Shown piece after piece: positions 33,572 to 44,898 of a stretch of 64,000 nt of DNA. A program made the position numbers and the translations under genes. The stretch spans positions 80,401,564 through 80,465,563 of the forward strand of contig CM061245.1 in assembly GCA_030848705.1 (NCBI GenBank), read 5' to 3'. How positions within the stretch are numbered: position 1 is the stretch's first letter; the number at the start of each line of letters is the position of its first letter. Source of the stretch: Heracleum sosnowskyi. Taxonomy: Eukaryota > Streptophyta > Magnoliopsida > Apiales > Apiaceae. The notes below the pieces were generated by a model. That model was given only the letters and a program-made list of their open reading frames with translations, ran no database searches and was not told where the DNA came from.

Positions 33572-36500
33572 TTAAGCTTTTTGATAGAACAAATTCATCT
33601 TCAAGAAGTTGGATAATAAACTTTCTTCTTTTTCTTCAAGAATTTGAATCAGTCTTTCCTTAAGATTTCTGAGTTCTTCATCTTCCTCATTAATCTGGTA
33701 GATAGCTGCTCTGAGATTCTGTATGGAGCTTTTCTGTAGACTGTGCTCTTCAAGCAAAAGATAAGCAATTTCCTTCCCATCAGGATTGAGAGTAAGTTGG
33801 GTCATACCAAAAGTTACTTCTTTAACAGCAGTACCTCTTTGCATTTCCACATCCTGACCTCTTTGATTTAAGTACATGGGAATATAATTACCATCGAAAT
33901 TACTGTTTCCATCCAGTCTTCTTCTTATAGTTGACAAAATCATGTCAGCCCATACTTTGTACACTTGGTTCTTCCATCTTAACAGATAGTGAACATATTT
34001 CAGTTCCTGTGTAGTTTTCATCAGCAGATCTTGAATAGATAGAATCTTCACACTACCATCTTTCATGAAGTACAGAAGCTTTTCTTTCTTTTCAAAACCA
34101 TCATGACAATCTATAACTATATCAACAGCTAATAAATTGTTCAGATTTTCAGAAGTTAAAGTACCTCCAATTTCAGTTAAGAAGTAAGGATCAACATAAG
34201 TCATGTTTAGAAATTCAGCATCCCTGTGTCCAATACCTCCTCTTGTGTAACTTGACATTTGCTTCAGATTCGAAAACATCTTTAACCAGAGTGTTTTTGA
34301 TCTAGCCATATCAGACAAATCAACAACACTTGAAGCACTTGTAATAATTCCACCAGTCTGAAAATTGATAGGTGTATCACACTTCAGTGTACTTATGTGT
34401 TCCCACTTCTTGTCTTTCTCCTTTTCATGAGTGTAGCTTCTTTCAAGTAAAGATTCTTGCCTGCTTGTATTTCTCCATTGTCTTTCATTTGAAACTTTAA
34501 GCCTTTGTAGATAGAGATTGAAATCTTCATATGTTCTTTTTGTAATATCTCTTCTTTTGGCTTCTTCTTCTTCATCTACTTCTTTGTTGTGACAATCAAC
34601 AACAATAGATAAGATTATCAAATCAACCTCTTGCAGAAATTCAGATTCGTCAGGATCTTGAATATTGTCAGGATTAGAATCTTCAATTTGATTTGTATTG
34701 CTGAGAGTTGATTTACTTGTTTTTCTTCTCAATTCAGGTTCTTCTTCAACAAATTCCTTGTCTTCTTTCTCCATGATATCCTTGATAACAGGATCTGTTA
34801 GATTTTGTGAAGCTTCAGGAATTTCTTCAATTCTTAACCCTCTAGACCTTGTCTGTCTAGGTATTGTTTGAGTTGAAGAACCTCTTTTACTTCTTCTAGC
34901 ACCTCTCCTACCTCTGCTTCCTCTACCTCTAGCAGGAGCAGTATAGCTTTCCATTGTCTCTCTTTGTAGTCTCAAGAATTCTTCATGTGAGAGATCTGGA
35001 TATTCTTCACTTGCTGTAGAGAGTGCTTTTCTTGCATATAATTGTTGAACTCTTTTATCAGTGTGATATAGAGTAACAATTCTGCCATCTTTTGTAGAAA
35101 ACTTCTGGAATAAATTTGATGCTTCTTCAGGATTATCAATAATTACATCTTCATCACCTTCAGGAATTGTAGCAAGAATGTGTCCATGACCAGGTGTCAG
35201 GATTTGATCTTCCGTCAGGATCTGAGATTGCACCAATGTTCTTACTGTCTTAACTCCAGAATCAGAAACATGAGTTGACTGCGTTGTTTGACTTTGAGAA
35301 GTTTGGATTGTCTTCATAACAACAGCATCAGAGGTTTCTCCTTGTATCACTTTGTCACCACCATCATCTCCAGTATCATCATCATTATTTCTTAATACTA
35401 GATCAGGTGTACATTTTGTCTGAATAACCTTCTCCCCCTTTTTGACATCAGGATTTGACAATAATTGCAAAATTAAGGAAAGAGAGGCTTGAATTTCAGT
35501 TACCTTAGTATCCAGAGAATCAATTCTTTGATTGATTGAGGTTTGTTATGAAACAACAGATTTCACTTGGGATTCCACTACCCTCAGTTGTAAAGTAGTA
35601 GGCACCTTTGTAAAATTATTAAAGATATCAGTCCTCACTTTTTCAGTTGAACCCTTGATAGAATCAATCTCACTTTTCAGGCTTTTGGATAACAGAGTAG
35701 TAGCCTTCAGATGATTCTTCAATTCTTGATTCTCTATAGATTTCACTGCATTATAGGCATGTTCAATAGCAGAAGAAAAACTGATAGATTCATCAGATTG
35801 GTGCCATGAATTGTTCCATTCATTCTGTCTAAATGCCTCTGCAGGATCAAAGGAAGGAGTAGAAAAATCTTGTCTCTGATCTTTCCCAGTGAAAGCATTG
35901 CTAGCCATATATGTACTTGATGAACCAAAATTAGTTCCAAGACTAATTTTGAGTGCTGTAGCAAGCTGTTCCTTCTCTTTTTGATTCTCATTATCATCAT
36001 CACTATCATCAGAAGTATCATCAGCAGTATCATGAGTAATATCAGGATCAGGAATAGCAATACCTTTCAGTTTATCCTGTGGTTCTGAGATAGGATGATC
36101 CATTGGTCTTGAACGAAGTGGCTGTATCAAAATAGGTTCATTATCAGGAGCACCACTAGCGTCAGGATGAACATCGTCAGGATTTGATATGCTTGCATCA
36201 GTATTTGCTACCAATGGTTCTTGTGGAGCTTGAGGTTCAGAAGCTGCTTCAACACTTTGAGTTAAAGGTTCTTGTGTGCTTCCCTCATGGACAATGTTCT
36301 CGACCAATCTTTCAACAGAAGCTGTAGCTTTGCCTGCATCTTCACTTTGAGAAGATGGTTCTTGTGTAGCTGGAATGTTGATGTCTTCATTCTCCCTTTG
36401 AGAAAATGGTTCTTGTGTGACCATTCCACTAGCTAAGCCTTCACCCAAACTTTGATTGAGTGGTTCTTGTGTGGCAGGATCAACGGTAGCTGCTGAATTA

Positions 36501-38074
36501 CTCTGAAATTCAGGTTCTTGTGGGCTTGATCCTTTCAGCTTCTTCTGTCTCTGATAGACTAACTCTTCTGCATTCCTCTTTTTCTTTGATGTAGGTGTAA
36601 GACCAACCAAGGAAGCAGTTGTAGAAACCTTCTCCCAAGAAATTTCTCTAATCTGAGATGGAGAGGCTGGAGAGTCTGATAGAGAGACAACTTTTGTTGT
36701 TGCATCAGGAATACTAACATCAGGATTTGCTAGAGCATCAGGAGTAGATGACTCATCAGGATTTGATGTCTGAATATCAGTATCCTTCATTTGCACTGTC
36801 AAAGGAATATGATACCTGCTCTTTGATAATTTCCTTGTCTTTTGTGGTTTTGATAAAGGTACCACAGCTTTAGTAGCAGTATCAGCAACTTCCTTGTTCA
36901 CATTCATCACAGAGGATATAGGTAAGTCATCCTCTGAATCACTTTCATCAATCAACCTTAACTTCATTTTCACAGGAACATTCTTAACAACCTTATCAGC
37001 TTTCTTCACCAGGACCCCTTGTACACCCCCTTGTATCTTCTTTTTAGTGAGTGGTGTATAGGAAAAATCCTTTGAACCTGATTGCCTTCCAGACACATCA
37101 GTTCTAGCTGATTTCTTTGATTTTACAACTAAAGTCTTTTGAGAGACAGTAGAGGTGGTTGTTAACTGTTTAGACTGTTTAGGTTGCATGCTTGTGTCAG
37201 GAACAAGGTGGGTTGGGCCTTGCCCCATAGCATTAGAAAGTAGTCCATAACGAGTAGGCATTTTCTGATGTAAGAAAAACCTAACCTCATCAGGAATAAA
37301 AACATTTCCTATGAAACCATTTGCCTTATCACTGTTGACTAAGGACTTAATATTATTCTCAGTAATTCTACAGATTGGTAGAACTACATCATCCTCAAAA
37401 ACAACATTAGGACATAAGTGATTAAATATCAACTGTAAAAATCTAAGAAAACAGACAGAACCCAATTTATCTGATTTCCTATCACTTAAAGCTTTTAAGA
37501 TAAAAGACCCATAATCAAACACTGTAGAATGGATAAGAGAGTACCCAATTTTAAGAGATCCTGATGGAAGAGCATCAAAATTTGATGTCTTGTTCAGGAA
37601 ACAGCGGCTGATTGTATCAAAGAAGAAATTCCATTCCTTCTTAAGCTTTGTCCTGAAGAGATTTCCATATCTCTTTACTTCACCATTGTAGCCCAACTTT
37701 GTAACAAACTCAAAAAGAGTAGAGTCCGAAACATTAGCATGAATAGCATCACCAAGAACGGGTAAATGCAGGGCTGCCTCCACAATTGTAGGAGTCACAT
37801 AGTGAGTAGTTCCATTATATTCAAAACTCATCAAGATTGTATCAGAATGCCCTTTATTAAAAGTAACTGAGTTCCACACCTGCATTACAGACTTAAAAGA
37901 AACACTTGCAGGTTCTGTTAAAGCAAACTTCAATGGGCTTGAAGCTAGAAAATCTTGAATGATATGAAACTCATTGGGTAAATCTTGATGATTTAGAATA
38001 GCCACAAAATTGTTAGTGGCAAATGTAACACCACTAATCACTGTCTGTTTGTTCATGAATGATGAAGATGTCAT
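33572..38074 (-). pseudogene. Third (env-position) ORF of the young copia element, one in-frame stop
   Basis: ATG at 38074; open for 842 codons to a TAA at 35546-35548. The same frame then continues another 656 codons to 33572, so it is one reading frame of about 1,500 codons with a single internal stop. The N-terminal 300 residues are globular (RRFD-poor, with FLQLIFNHLCP) and resemble the 'env-like'/plant transposon-encoded domain found after pol in some copia elements. The middle is low-complexity (NPD, PDA, SQSE), including six TQEP-type repeats. The C-terminal part is charged, with an R/G-rich patch (ARGRGSRGRRGARRSKRG). I see no convincing signal peptide or membrane anchor, so an envelope role is not supported by sequence. 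The TAA followed by CAA could be read through or may simply be a mutation. Confidence 0.6.
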
Positions 38075-38572
38075 TGTAATGCTTTTGAAAACTCGAGAAT
38101 TAAGATTTGAAGCAATTAGGGTATGAAAGCACAGAGAGAGATAGAAAACGAAAAACTGATGATAAGAGAGTAATTAACGATGTAGACCAATGAAAAGTAT
38201 TTTGTTAAAATAAAATATTACTCTCAAAGACAGGTGGTAAAATATGATTTGTGCACAAAGAATTAGTGGACAGATTACGTGTGTCATTTAAATAAATTTG
38301 CACCGCCTTTTATGTGTATGTATTGATATATCTATAATAGTGCAACACACGCGCGCATACAGTTGTCCTACTAAAACTCAACCGTCCATCAGCAGATACT
38401 GACGAAAAATTAGGCACAAATTAAGTAATGAAATACTGACCTGTACATCAGGATTGACCAGTTGACTTCCTGTCAGGATTGAGTCCTATCAGGATTTGAT
38501 CAAAGATACATACCTTTCTGAATAACCATCAGGATTTGACAGTTATCAGGATTTCCTCTCTGTAGCTTTTCC
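38075..38572. other. Spacer between pol and the third ORF
   Basis: Non-coding, about 500 bp. It holds six or more tcaggat/atactga words within 38394-38560, an oddly dense cluster. A TATA-like tatattgat-rich stretch near 38322-38335 is not convincing as a promoter. Confidence 0.5.
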
Positions 38573-41500
38573 TCAGAAATTCTCAAAATTCATCATTCCA
38601 AGTTCATTCACCAATTTATTGAAAGTAGCTTCAGGTAGTGGCTTGGTGAATATATCAGCTAGTTGTTGATCAGTAGGAACAAAGTGAAGTTCAATTGTTC
38701 CTTCCAGAACCTGTTCTCTTATAAAGTGATATCTGATACTTATGTGTTTAGTAAGAGAATGCTGAACTGGATTTCCTGTCATTGCAATAGCACTTTGGTT
38801 ATCACAATAAATAGGGATTTTTGAGTATGACAGGCCATAATCTAACAACTGATTTCTCATCCACATTATCTGAGCACAACAACTTCCTGCAGCAATGTAC
38901 TCAGCTTCTGCAGTTGAAGTGGAAATAGATTTCTGCTTTTTACTGAACCATGAAACTAGTCTTCCACCCAAAAACTGACAACTTCCTGAAGTACTTTTCC
39001 TGTCTATTTTGCATCCTGCAAAATCAGCATCTGAATAACCACACAACCCAAAATCTGATTCCCTTGCATACCAAAGGCCAAGTGAAGGAGTGCCTTTGAG
39101 ATATCTGAAAATTCTTTTGACTGCAATCAGATGTGGTTCTCTAGGTTTTGCTTGAAATCTTGCACATAGACAGGTTGCAAACATGATATCTGGTCTACTG
39201 GCAGTGAGATACAATAAAGAGCCAATCATTCCTCTGTAGTGAGTTACATCTACCTCTTCACCTTGATCAGGATCAAGTTTGGTAGCTGTAGCTATGGGAG
39301 TTGAAGCAGGAGTACTGTCTTGCATGTTAAACCTTGTCAGTAAATTCCTTGTGTATTTAGACTGATTAATAAAAATCCCTTCATCAGTCTGTTTAACTTG
39401 AAGACCCAGAAAGTAACTCATTTCTCCCATCATGCTCATTTGATATCTTGACTGCATAAGCTTGGAAAACTTTTCACACAGCCTATTGTTTGTTGACCCA
39501 AAAATGATATCATCAACATAAATCTGAACTAACAGCAACTCCTTACCATGATTCAAATAAAATAGAGTTTTATCAATTGCACCTCTTTTGAATCCACTTT
39601 CCAGTAAGAATTGAGCTAAGGTTTCATACCATGCTCTTGGAGCTTGCTTTAGTCCATAAAGTGCCTTATCCAGTCTGTAGACATGATCTGGATATTTAGG
39701 ATCAATGAAACCAGGAGGTTGTTCAACATAAACTTCTTCCTCCAGTTCACCATTTAAGAAAGCACTTTTAACATCCATCTGGAAAACCTTGAATTTCTTA
39801 TGTGCTGCATAAGCAAGAAATATCCTGATGGCTTCTAGTCTTGCAACAGGAGCAAAAGTTTCATCATAGTCAATTCCCTCTTGTTGGGAATACCCCTTTG
39901 CAACTAGTCTAGCTTTATTTCTGATAATGACTCCATCAGAATCAGTCTTGTTCTTGAAAATCCACTTTGTACCAACAATTGATCTATTCTTTGGTCTTGG
40001 TACCAGTTTCCAGACTTCATTCCTTTCAAATTCATTCAGTTCTTCTTGCATTGCAGTAACCCAATCAGCATCTTTAAGTGCATCTTCAACTTTCTTAGGC
40101 TCCTCCTTGGATAGAAAGTTATTGTATAGACATTCATTCTGAGTTGCACTTCTTGTTTGAACACCTGCATAAGGATCTCCAATTATCAAATCAGGAGAAT
40201 GATCTTTTGTCCATTTCCTTGCTGGTGTCAGATTGTTTCTTGAAGTAGATGCTCCCCCTGGATTGGTATTATCTTGATTGAAAGAATTTGATTGATTTGA
40301 AGCTCTCCCTGAATTATTGCTATGCCCTCCTGATGTGTTATCAGGATCTTCACTTGAATCAGTATCTGAAGAATTCTGTCCTGATGATTGAGTTGACTCT
40401 GAACTTGTAGTTGAATGCCGTTGCTCCCCCTCAACATTAGCACTACTAGTTGTATCACTGTTGTTTGCATCATCAGTATTAGCACCATCAGTACCTGGTG
40501 AGTCATCAGGATTTGGTGACCCATCAGTATCTGATGAATTGACAGGATCTGATTCAATTTCTTCAGGTTCCTTGGAAGCTTCATTTTCAAATAACAATCT
40601 ATCATGCGAGTCTTCAATGATTCCAGATATCTTCTTATCATCAAAAGATACATGAATTGACTCCATGACAGTTCTTGTTCTCAAATTAAAAACTCTGAAG
40701 GCTCTTGATGTAGGATAACCTATGAATATTCCTTCATCAGCCTTTGTTTCAAATTTCCCTAGCTGTTCAGGATGAGTTCTGAGAACAAAACATTTACAGC
40801 CAAACACATGCAAATGCTTCAGACTTGGTTTCTTCTCCTTGAGTGACTGATAAGGAGTGACACCATGCCTGTTTATCAATGTGAGATTTTGTGTATAGCA
40901 TGCTGTGTTGACTGCTTCTGCCCAGAAATATGTAGGTAATTTAGCTTCTTCCAACATAGTTCTGCCAGCTTCAATAAGAGTTCTATTCTTCCTTTCTACT
41001 ACTCTATTTTGCTGAGGTGTGCCAGGAGCAGAGAATTGTTGAATGATTCCTTTGTATTTGCAGAACTCTTCCATCTTTGAATTCTTGAATTCAGTACCAT
41101 TATCACTTCTCAGAATCTTGACTTTGTACTTTGTGGTTGTCTCAATCATCCTCACATGATCCAACAGAACTTCAGGAGTTTCATCTTTTCTGTGCAGAAA
41201 ATACACCCAGGTGAATCTAGAATATTCATCAACAATTACAAGAGTGTACCTTTTCTTACTGATGGACATGATGTTGACTGGACTAAACAGATCAAGATGT
41301 AGCATGTGATATGGTTCTTCAATAGAGGATTCTGATTTACTCTGGAACGATGTCCTTCTTTGTTTTGCTTTTTGGCATGCATCACAGAGTCCATCAGGTG
41401 TATATAAGACATTAGGTAATCCTCTTACTAACTCTTTCTTAACCAACTCATTGATGTTGCTGAAGTTGAGATGAGAAAGCTTCTTGTGCCAATTCCAACT

Positions 41501-41911
41501 TTCATCTACTGAAGCTTTACTGATGAAACATGTAGGGGAGCCATCAGTATCTGAGAGAATGTTGGCTTCATATATGTTACCATGCCTGTAGCCAGTTAGT
41601 GCTATCTTTCCTGTTGCTTTACTGACTACTTCATAATGTGTGGAATAGAAATTGACATGATAACCTCTGTCAGTGATTTGACTAATACTCAACAAGTTGT
41701 GTTTTAGTCCCTTCACTAGAGCTACTTTTTCAATGATGACATTTCCAATGATTATATTGCCATATCCCAAGGTTTGTCCAATGTTGCCATCTCCATAAGA
41801 CACAGTTGGGCCAGCTTTTTCCTCATATTCTGATAACAGGGCTTTGTTTCCAGTCATGTGCACAGAACATCCACTATCCATGACTAACACATTTTTCCTT
41901 TTACCCTGCAT
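38573..41911 (-). CDS. Copia pol polyprotein (protease-integrase-RT-RNase H)
   Basis: 1,112 residues. Protease active site DSG at 12-14; integrase zinc site H142/H147/C176/C179 with catalytic D207, D270 (RSDNGTEF) and E306 (VVERKNR). A low-complexity linker at ~450-560 is full of DTD/NPD words. RT follows with QMDVKSAFLNG (~711), LYGLKQAPRAWY and YVDD at 798-801; RNase H at the end includes YSDADFAGC and the ADIFTKPLP tail. No break is seen. It is in the same frame as gag, separated by one TAG (41927-41929) and five codons. Expression would therefore need suppression of that stop, splicing, or internal initiation at the ATG at 41911. Confidence 0.9.
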   Translation of the reverse strand: MQGKRKNVLVMDSGCSVHMTGNKALLSEYEEKAGPTVSYGDGNIGQTLGYGNIIIGNVIIEKVALVKGLKHNLLSISQITDRGYHVNFYSTHYEVVSKATGKIALTGYRHGNIYEANILSDTDGSPTCFISKASVDESWNWHKKLSHLNFSNINELVKKELVRGLPNVLYTPDGLCDACQKAKQRRTSFQSKSESSIEEPYHMLHLDLFSPVNIMSISKKRYTLVIVDEYSRFTWVYFLHRKDETPEVLLDHVRMIETTTKYKVKILRSDNGTEFKNSKMEEFCKYKGIIQQFSAPGTPQQNRVVERKNRTLIEAGRTMLEEAKLPTYFWAEAVNTACYTQNLTLINRHGVTPYQSLKEKKPSLKHLHVFGCKCFVLRTHPEQLGKFETKADEGIFIGYPTSRAFRVFNLRTRTVMESIHVSFDDKKISGIIEDSHDRLLFENEASKEPEEIESDPVNSSDTDGSPNPDDSPGTDGANTDDANNSDTTSSANVEGEQRHSTTSSESTQSSGQNSSDTDSSEDPDNTSGGHSNNSGRASNQSNSFNQDNTNPGGASTSRNNLTPARKWTKDHSPDLIIGDPYAGVQTRSATQNECLYNNFLSKEEPKKVEDALKDADWVTAMQEELNEFERNEVWKLVPRPKNRSIVGTKWIFKNKTDSDGVIIRNKARLVAKGYSQQEGIDYDETFAPVARLEAIRIFLAYAAHKKFKVFQMDVKSAFLNGELEEEVYVEQPPGFIDPKYPDHVYRLDKALYGLKQAPRAWYETLAQFLLESGFKRGAIDKTLFYLNHGKELLLVQIYVDDIIFGSTNNRLCEKFSKLMQSRYQMSMMGEMSYFLGLQVKQTDEGIFINQSKYTRNLLTRFNMQDSTPASTPIATATKLDPDQGEEVDVTHYRGMIGSLLYLTASRPDIMFATCLCARFQAKPREPHLIAVKRIFRYLKGTPSLGLWYARESDFGLCGYSDADFAGCKIDRKSTSGSCQFLGGRLVSWFSKKQKSISTSTAEAEYIAAGSCCAQIMWMRNQLLDYGLSYSKIPIYCDNQSAIAMTGNPVQHSLTKHISIRYHFIREQVLEGTIELHFVPTDQQLADIFTKPLPEATFNKLVNELGMMNFENF

Positions 41912-41926
41912 CAGAATAGTAAAACA

Positions 41927-44239
41927 CTAGTCAGAATGTTTAGGAACCCACACTTGTTGGATTCCTTGTTCATGCATTTTATTAAATTTAACAGCAGAAG
42001 ACTTTTTGACTTTAGCAGTCCTGACAGGATTTACTCCATCAGGATTTGCTTTGTCAGTATCAGTATTAACAAAAGCATGCTTCACTATGACATTTTTAGT
42101 TCTATCAGACTTTGTACTACTTTCAAACTTAGGCAATGGATCATAAAAGTTATAGTACAAATAATGATACTCTTTACATGTATAAATAGAATGCCATAGA
42201 CTACCACAATGAAAACAGGAATTCTGTGGTTTGTAAAATACTGATCTATTCCTAACATCAGACTTAGGAATTTCAGCAATTTTCTTCTTACTCTTTTTAC
42301 AATCAATAGCAAGATGATTAGAGTTACCACAGTTAAAACAACTCTTTCTAGGTGCATTTGGGATATACTTATAACCATTTTCTTTATTGATCCCAATTTT
42401 ACCATTCCTGTTTCTCTTAACAGTAGCTCCCTTTTTCTTATCTGTAACCTCACAGATTTTATCTTTAAGCTGTTTCTGAGACAATAGACCTACATTCTTA
42501 GTGACTTTGTTCATGACAGGTTTAGACTTTATAATTTTAATTCCTTGAGTAGAAGAAGATCCCTTTTCAAAAGTAGAATTGGAATCCTTACCAAAAACAA
42601 AATTAACAGGAGTAATCTTAGATTTGGTTGAGTCTATAACATGTCTATAGGTCTTTGGACTGACTGTCTCATCAATGACAATTTTCTCTGCTAATTTCTT
42701 ATCTTCATCTGACTTATATCCTAGACACTCTTTCCAATTCTTAGAGGTATTAATCTCATGAAATTTCCTACCAGAGTCTGTCCAGGTTCTGATTTTCTCA
42801 TTAGCATATTCAAGTTCTTTTTCAAGGGAAGTACATTTAGATGTCATCTCTAAGTGCATGTGTTTAGCATTATCACATTCTTTTTGTACTTCTTGCATAC
42901 GAGAAAATTCAGCTTCTAATATCTCATTCCTCTTTCTAAGGTCAGACATCTCAGATAAGATTCTAGTATTCTCAGCAGTTTGACTTCTAAAGCTAATATG
43001 TAATGACTTTAGAAAACGTCTTAACTCAGAAGCATTATCAGTATCAAAATCAAAGATAGTATTTAGTACCTTATCATCAGGAGCAGCAATTACATCAGCA
43101 TTGGCCATTAACGCATAGTTGACTACCTCAGTATCAGATTCTGAGGAAGAGTCCATCCAATCCTTGCTTGATGTGATGAGTGCCTTTGTCTTGTTGCATT
43201 CAGAAGCAAAGTGACCCATACCATTACACTTGTAGCATCTAACCTTGGACTTGTCAAATTTGCTACCCTTGCTGTCCTTTTTGATATACTTGTCTTTGTC
43301 TGCTTTGAAGGTCTTTTTCTGAAAGTTGCCTTGTCTTCTATTCTTCCTGAACTTCATCCTTCTGAAGTTTCTGACAATCATAGCAACCATCTCTTCCATG
43401 TCTGAATCAGAAGATTCATCACCAGTATTGGCATCAGGATTGCCATCAGTATCTGATGAAGAGTCGTCAGGATCTGACTCAGCTACTCTTGCTTTCCTTC
43501 TAGAGACCTCCATAGCTTTTCTTTTTGATTTAGCTTCTACATTCAAAGCAATTGACTTTGCCTTGCTGCTTTTCTTGTTCTTCCTCTGTTGAACTTCAAG
43601 ATCATGAGTTCTTAGCATCCCATAGATCTCATCAAGAGGCACAATGTTCAGATCATACTGGTGTCTAATGATTGAGGTCTGAGTATCCCATTCTTCAGGT
43701 AAAGCTCTAAGAAATTTGGTGTTTGAATCTTCAGTTTCATATACTTTGTCAACTAAGGATAAGCTGTTCAATAGTGTCAGAAATCTATCATATAGCTCAG
43801 TCAGGCTCTCTTCAGGTCTTGCATCGAATTGTTCATATTCTTGAATCAATAGAGCCCTTCTGTTTTTCTTGACAGATGCAGATCCCTGGCACTGAGTTTC
43901 CAAAGTATCCCAGATTTCTTTTGAAGACTTGCATGCAATCACTCTGTTTGACATGACAGCATCAAGGCTATTATGCAAGATATTCTTTATCTTTGGTTCC
44001 CTGAGTACATGAGCTTTTTCTTCTGGAGTCCATTCAGCTTTAGCTTTGACCACATAATGTTCTGGTACTGTATCTGTTCGTTCTACGAACTTTGTTGGTA
44101 TATATGGTCCATCACGAATCCTGTCCAAGTAGTCAGGATCCATAGCCTCCAGGTACATCAGCATCTTTACCCTCCATGTAGGATATTCTGATATCTTTAA
44201 GATGGGAATCTTCATGCTTTCATACTTGGTTGTCGACAT
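41927..44239 (-). CDS. Copia gag protein
   Basis: 770 residues from the ATG at 44239, 37 nt past the primer site. Capsid-like UBN2 region at about 60-215; acidic DTD/NPD-rich linker (~255-285); basic patch; CCHC zinc knuckle CYKCNGMGHFASEC at 335-348; a coiled-coil stretch around 410-490; and two more CCHC-type knuckles (CFNCGNSNHLAIDC and CFHCGSLWHSIYTC). Large gag proteins with coiled coils fit Sirevirus-like elements. The stop is a TAG at 41927-41929 in the context GAC-TAG-TGT. No defects are visible. Confidence 0.85.
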   Translation of the reverse strand: MSTTKYESMKIPILKISEYPTWRVKMLMYLEAMDPDYLDRIRDGPYIPTKFVERTDTVPEHYVVKAKAEWTPEEKAHVLREPKIKNILHNSLDAVMSNRVIACKSSKEIWDTLETQCQGSASVKKNRRALLIQEYEQFDARPEESLTELYDRFLTLLNSLSLVDKVYETEDSNTKFLRALPEEWDTQTSIIRHQYDLNIVPLDEIYGMLRTHDLEVQQRKNKKSSKAKSIALNVEAKSKRKAMEVSRRKARVAESDPDDSSSDTDGNPDANTGDESSDSDMEEMVAMIVRNFRRMKFRKNRRQGNFQKKTFKADKDKYIKKDSKGSKFDKSKVRCYKCNGMGHFASECNKTKALITSSKDWMDSSSESDTEVVNYALMANADVIAAPDDKVLNTIFDFDTDNASELRRFLKSLHISFRSQTAENTRILSEMSDLRKRNEILEAEFSRMQEVQKECDNAKHMHLEMTSKCTSLEKELEYANEKIRTWTDSGRKFHEINTSKNWKECLGYKSDEDKKLAEKIVIDETVSPKTYRHVIDSTKSKITPVNFVFGKDSNSTFEKGSSSTQGIKIIKSKPVMNKVTKNVGLLSQKQLKDKICEVTDKKKGATVKRNRNGKIGINKENGYKYIPNAPRKSCFNCGNSNHLAIDCKKSKKKIAEIPKSDVRNRSVFYKPQNSCFHCGSLWHSIYTCKEYHYLYYNFYDPLPKFESSTKSDRTKNVIVKHAFVNTDTDKANPDGVNPVRTAKVKKSSAVKFNKMHEQGIQQVWVPKHSD

Positions 44240-44275
44240 CTTTAGATCGTATCTGATTCAGAATTAAATCAGTTT

Positions 44276-44287
44276 GCTCTGATACCA
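44276..44287 (-). other. Primer-binding site of the young copia element
   Basis: TGGTATCAGAGC on the minus strand (initiator Met tRNA complement), 2 nt inside the LTR. Confidence 0.9.
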
Positions 44288-44289
44288 AT

Positions 44290-44898
44290 TGTTGCCCAGT
44301 AATAATCTATTGTAGAAGGGGGGTTGAATACAATAGATTAAGATAATCGACTTCTTAATGTATATATCACAAATATGAAAAGAAAGATAACAGCTTTATT
44401 AAATCTGATATAAAACTGTTACAAACTCTCTCAAGAAATTCTGATGTTCTTGAGAGCTGCTAGTTTACAAAAACTCTCTCAAGAAATTCTATGTTCTCGA
44501 GAGCTTCTATTCGATTATGTTCTCTCTCGAATGAATACATAAATCGAAACCAAGACTGTGTTTATATAGTGCACACAGCGTCTCTATCAATAACAAGATA
44601 AGTCCTAATCAATAACAAAGATAGAAACCTATCCTTAATCGATAGCTACATTCTACAAACCAGGAACAAATAGAATAAACTTCCATGTTTATCTAGACTC
44701 CAAATATAACTCGAAGTAGGAATCCTGATCAGCTTCAAGTTCTGATGATCAATCCTGATCATAGTCTGAGTAGGAATCCTGATGATCAATAAGATACTGA
44801 CGCTTGATCAAATACTGATGACCATGCAATACTGATGACGTCAGCAATCCTGATCAGTTGAGTCTAGCTTCTGACGATCATTGAATTCTGATCTAACA
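44290..44898 (-). repeat. 5' LTR of the young copia element (609 bp)
   Basis: Direct copy of 32854-33462 with five substitutions. TGTTG..TAACA on the plus strand, flanked by AATCA. Confidence 0.95.

Larger units (their letters stand above)
32854..44898 (-). mobile_element. Young Ty1/copia element with large third ORF (Sirevirus-like), about 12 kb
   Basis: Bounded by 609-bp LTRs (32854-33462 and 44290-44898) with termini TGTTG..TAACA and an exact 5-bp target duplication AATCA (32849-32853 and 44899-44903). I count five substitutions between the LTRs (about 0.8 %). With a rate of 1.3e-8 per site per year this is roughly 0.3 million years. In order it has primer site, gag (770 codons), in-frame TAG, pol (1,112 codons), a spacer of about 500 bp, a third ORF of about 1,500 codons with one internal TAA, polypurine tract and LTR. 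A gene after pol is the known mark of Sirevirus-type copia elements. gag and pol look intact. Confidence 0.9.
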
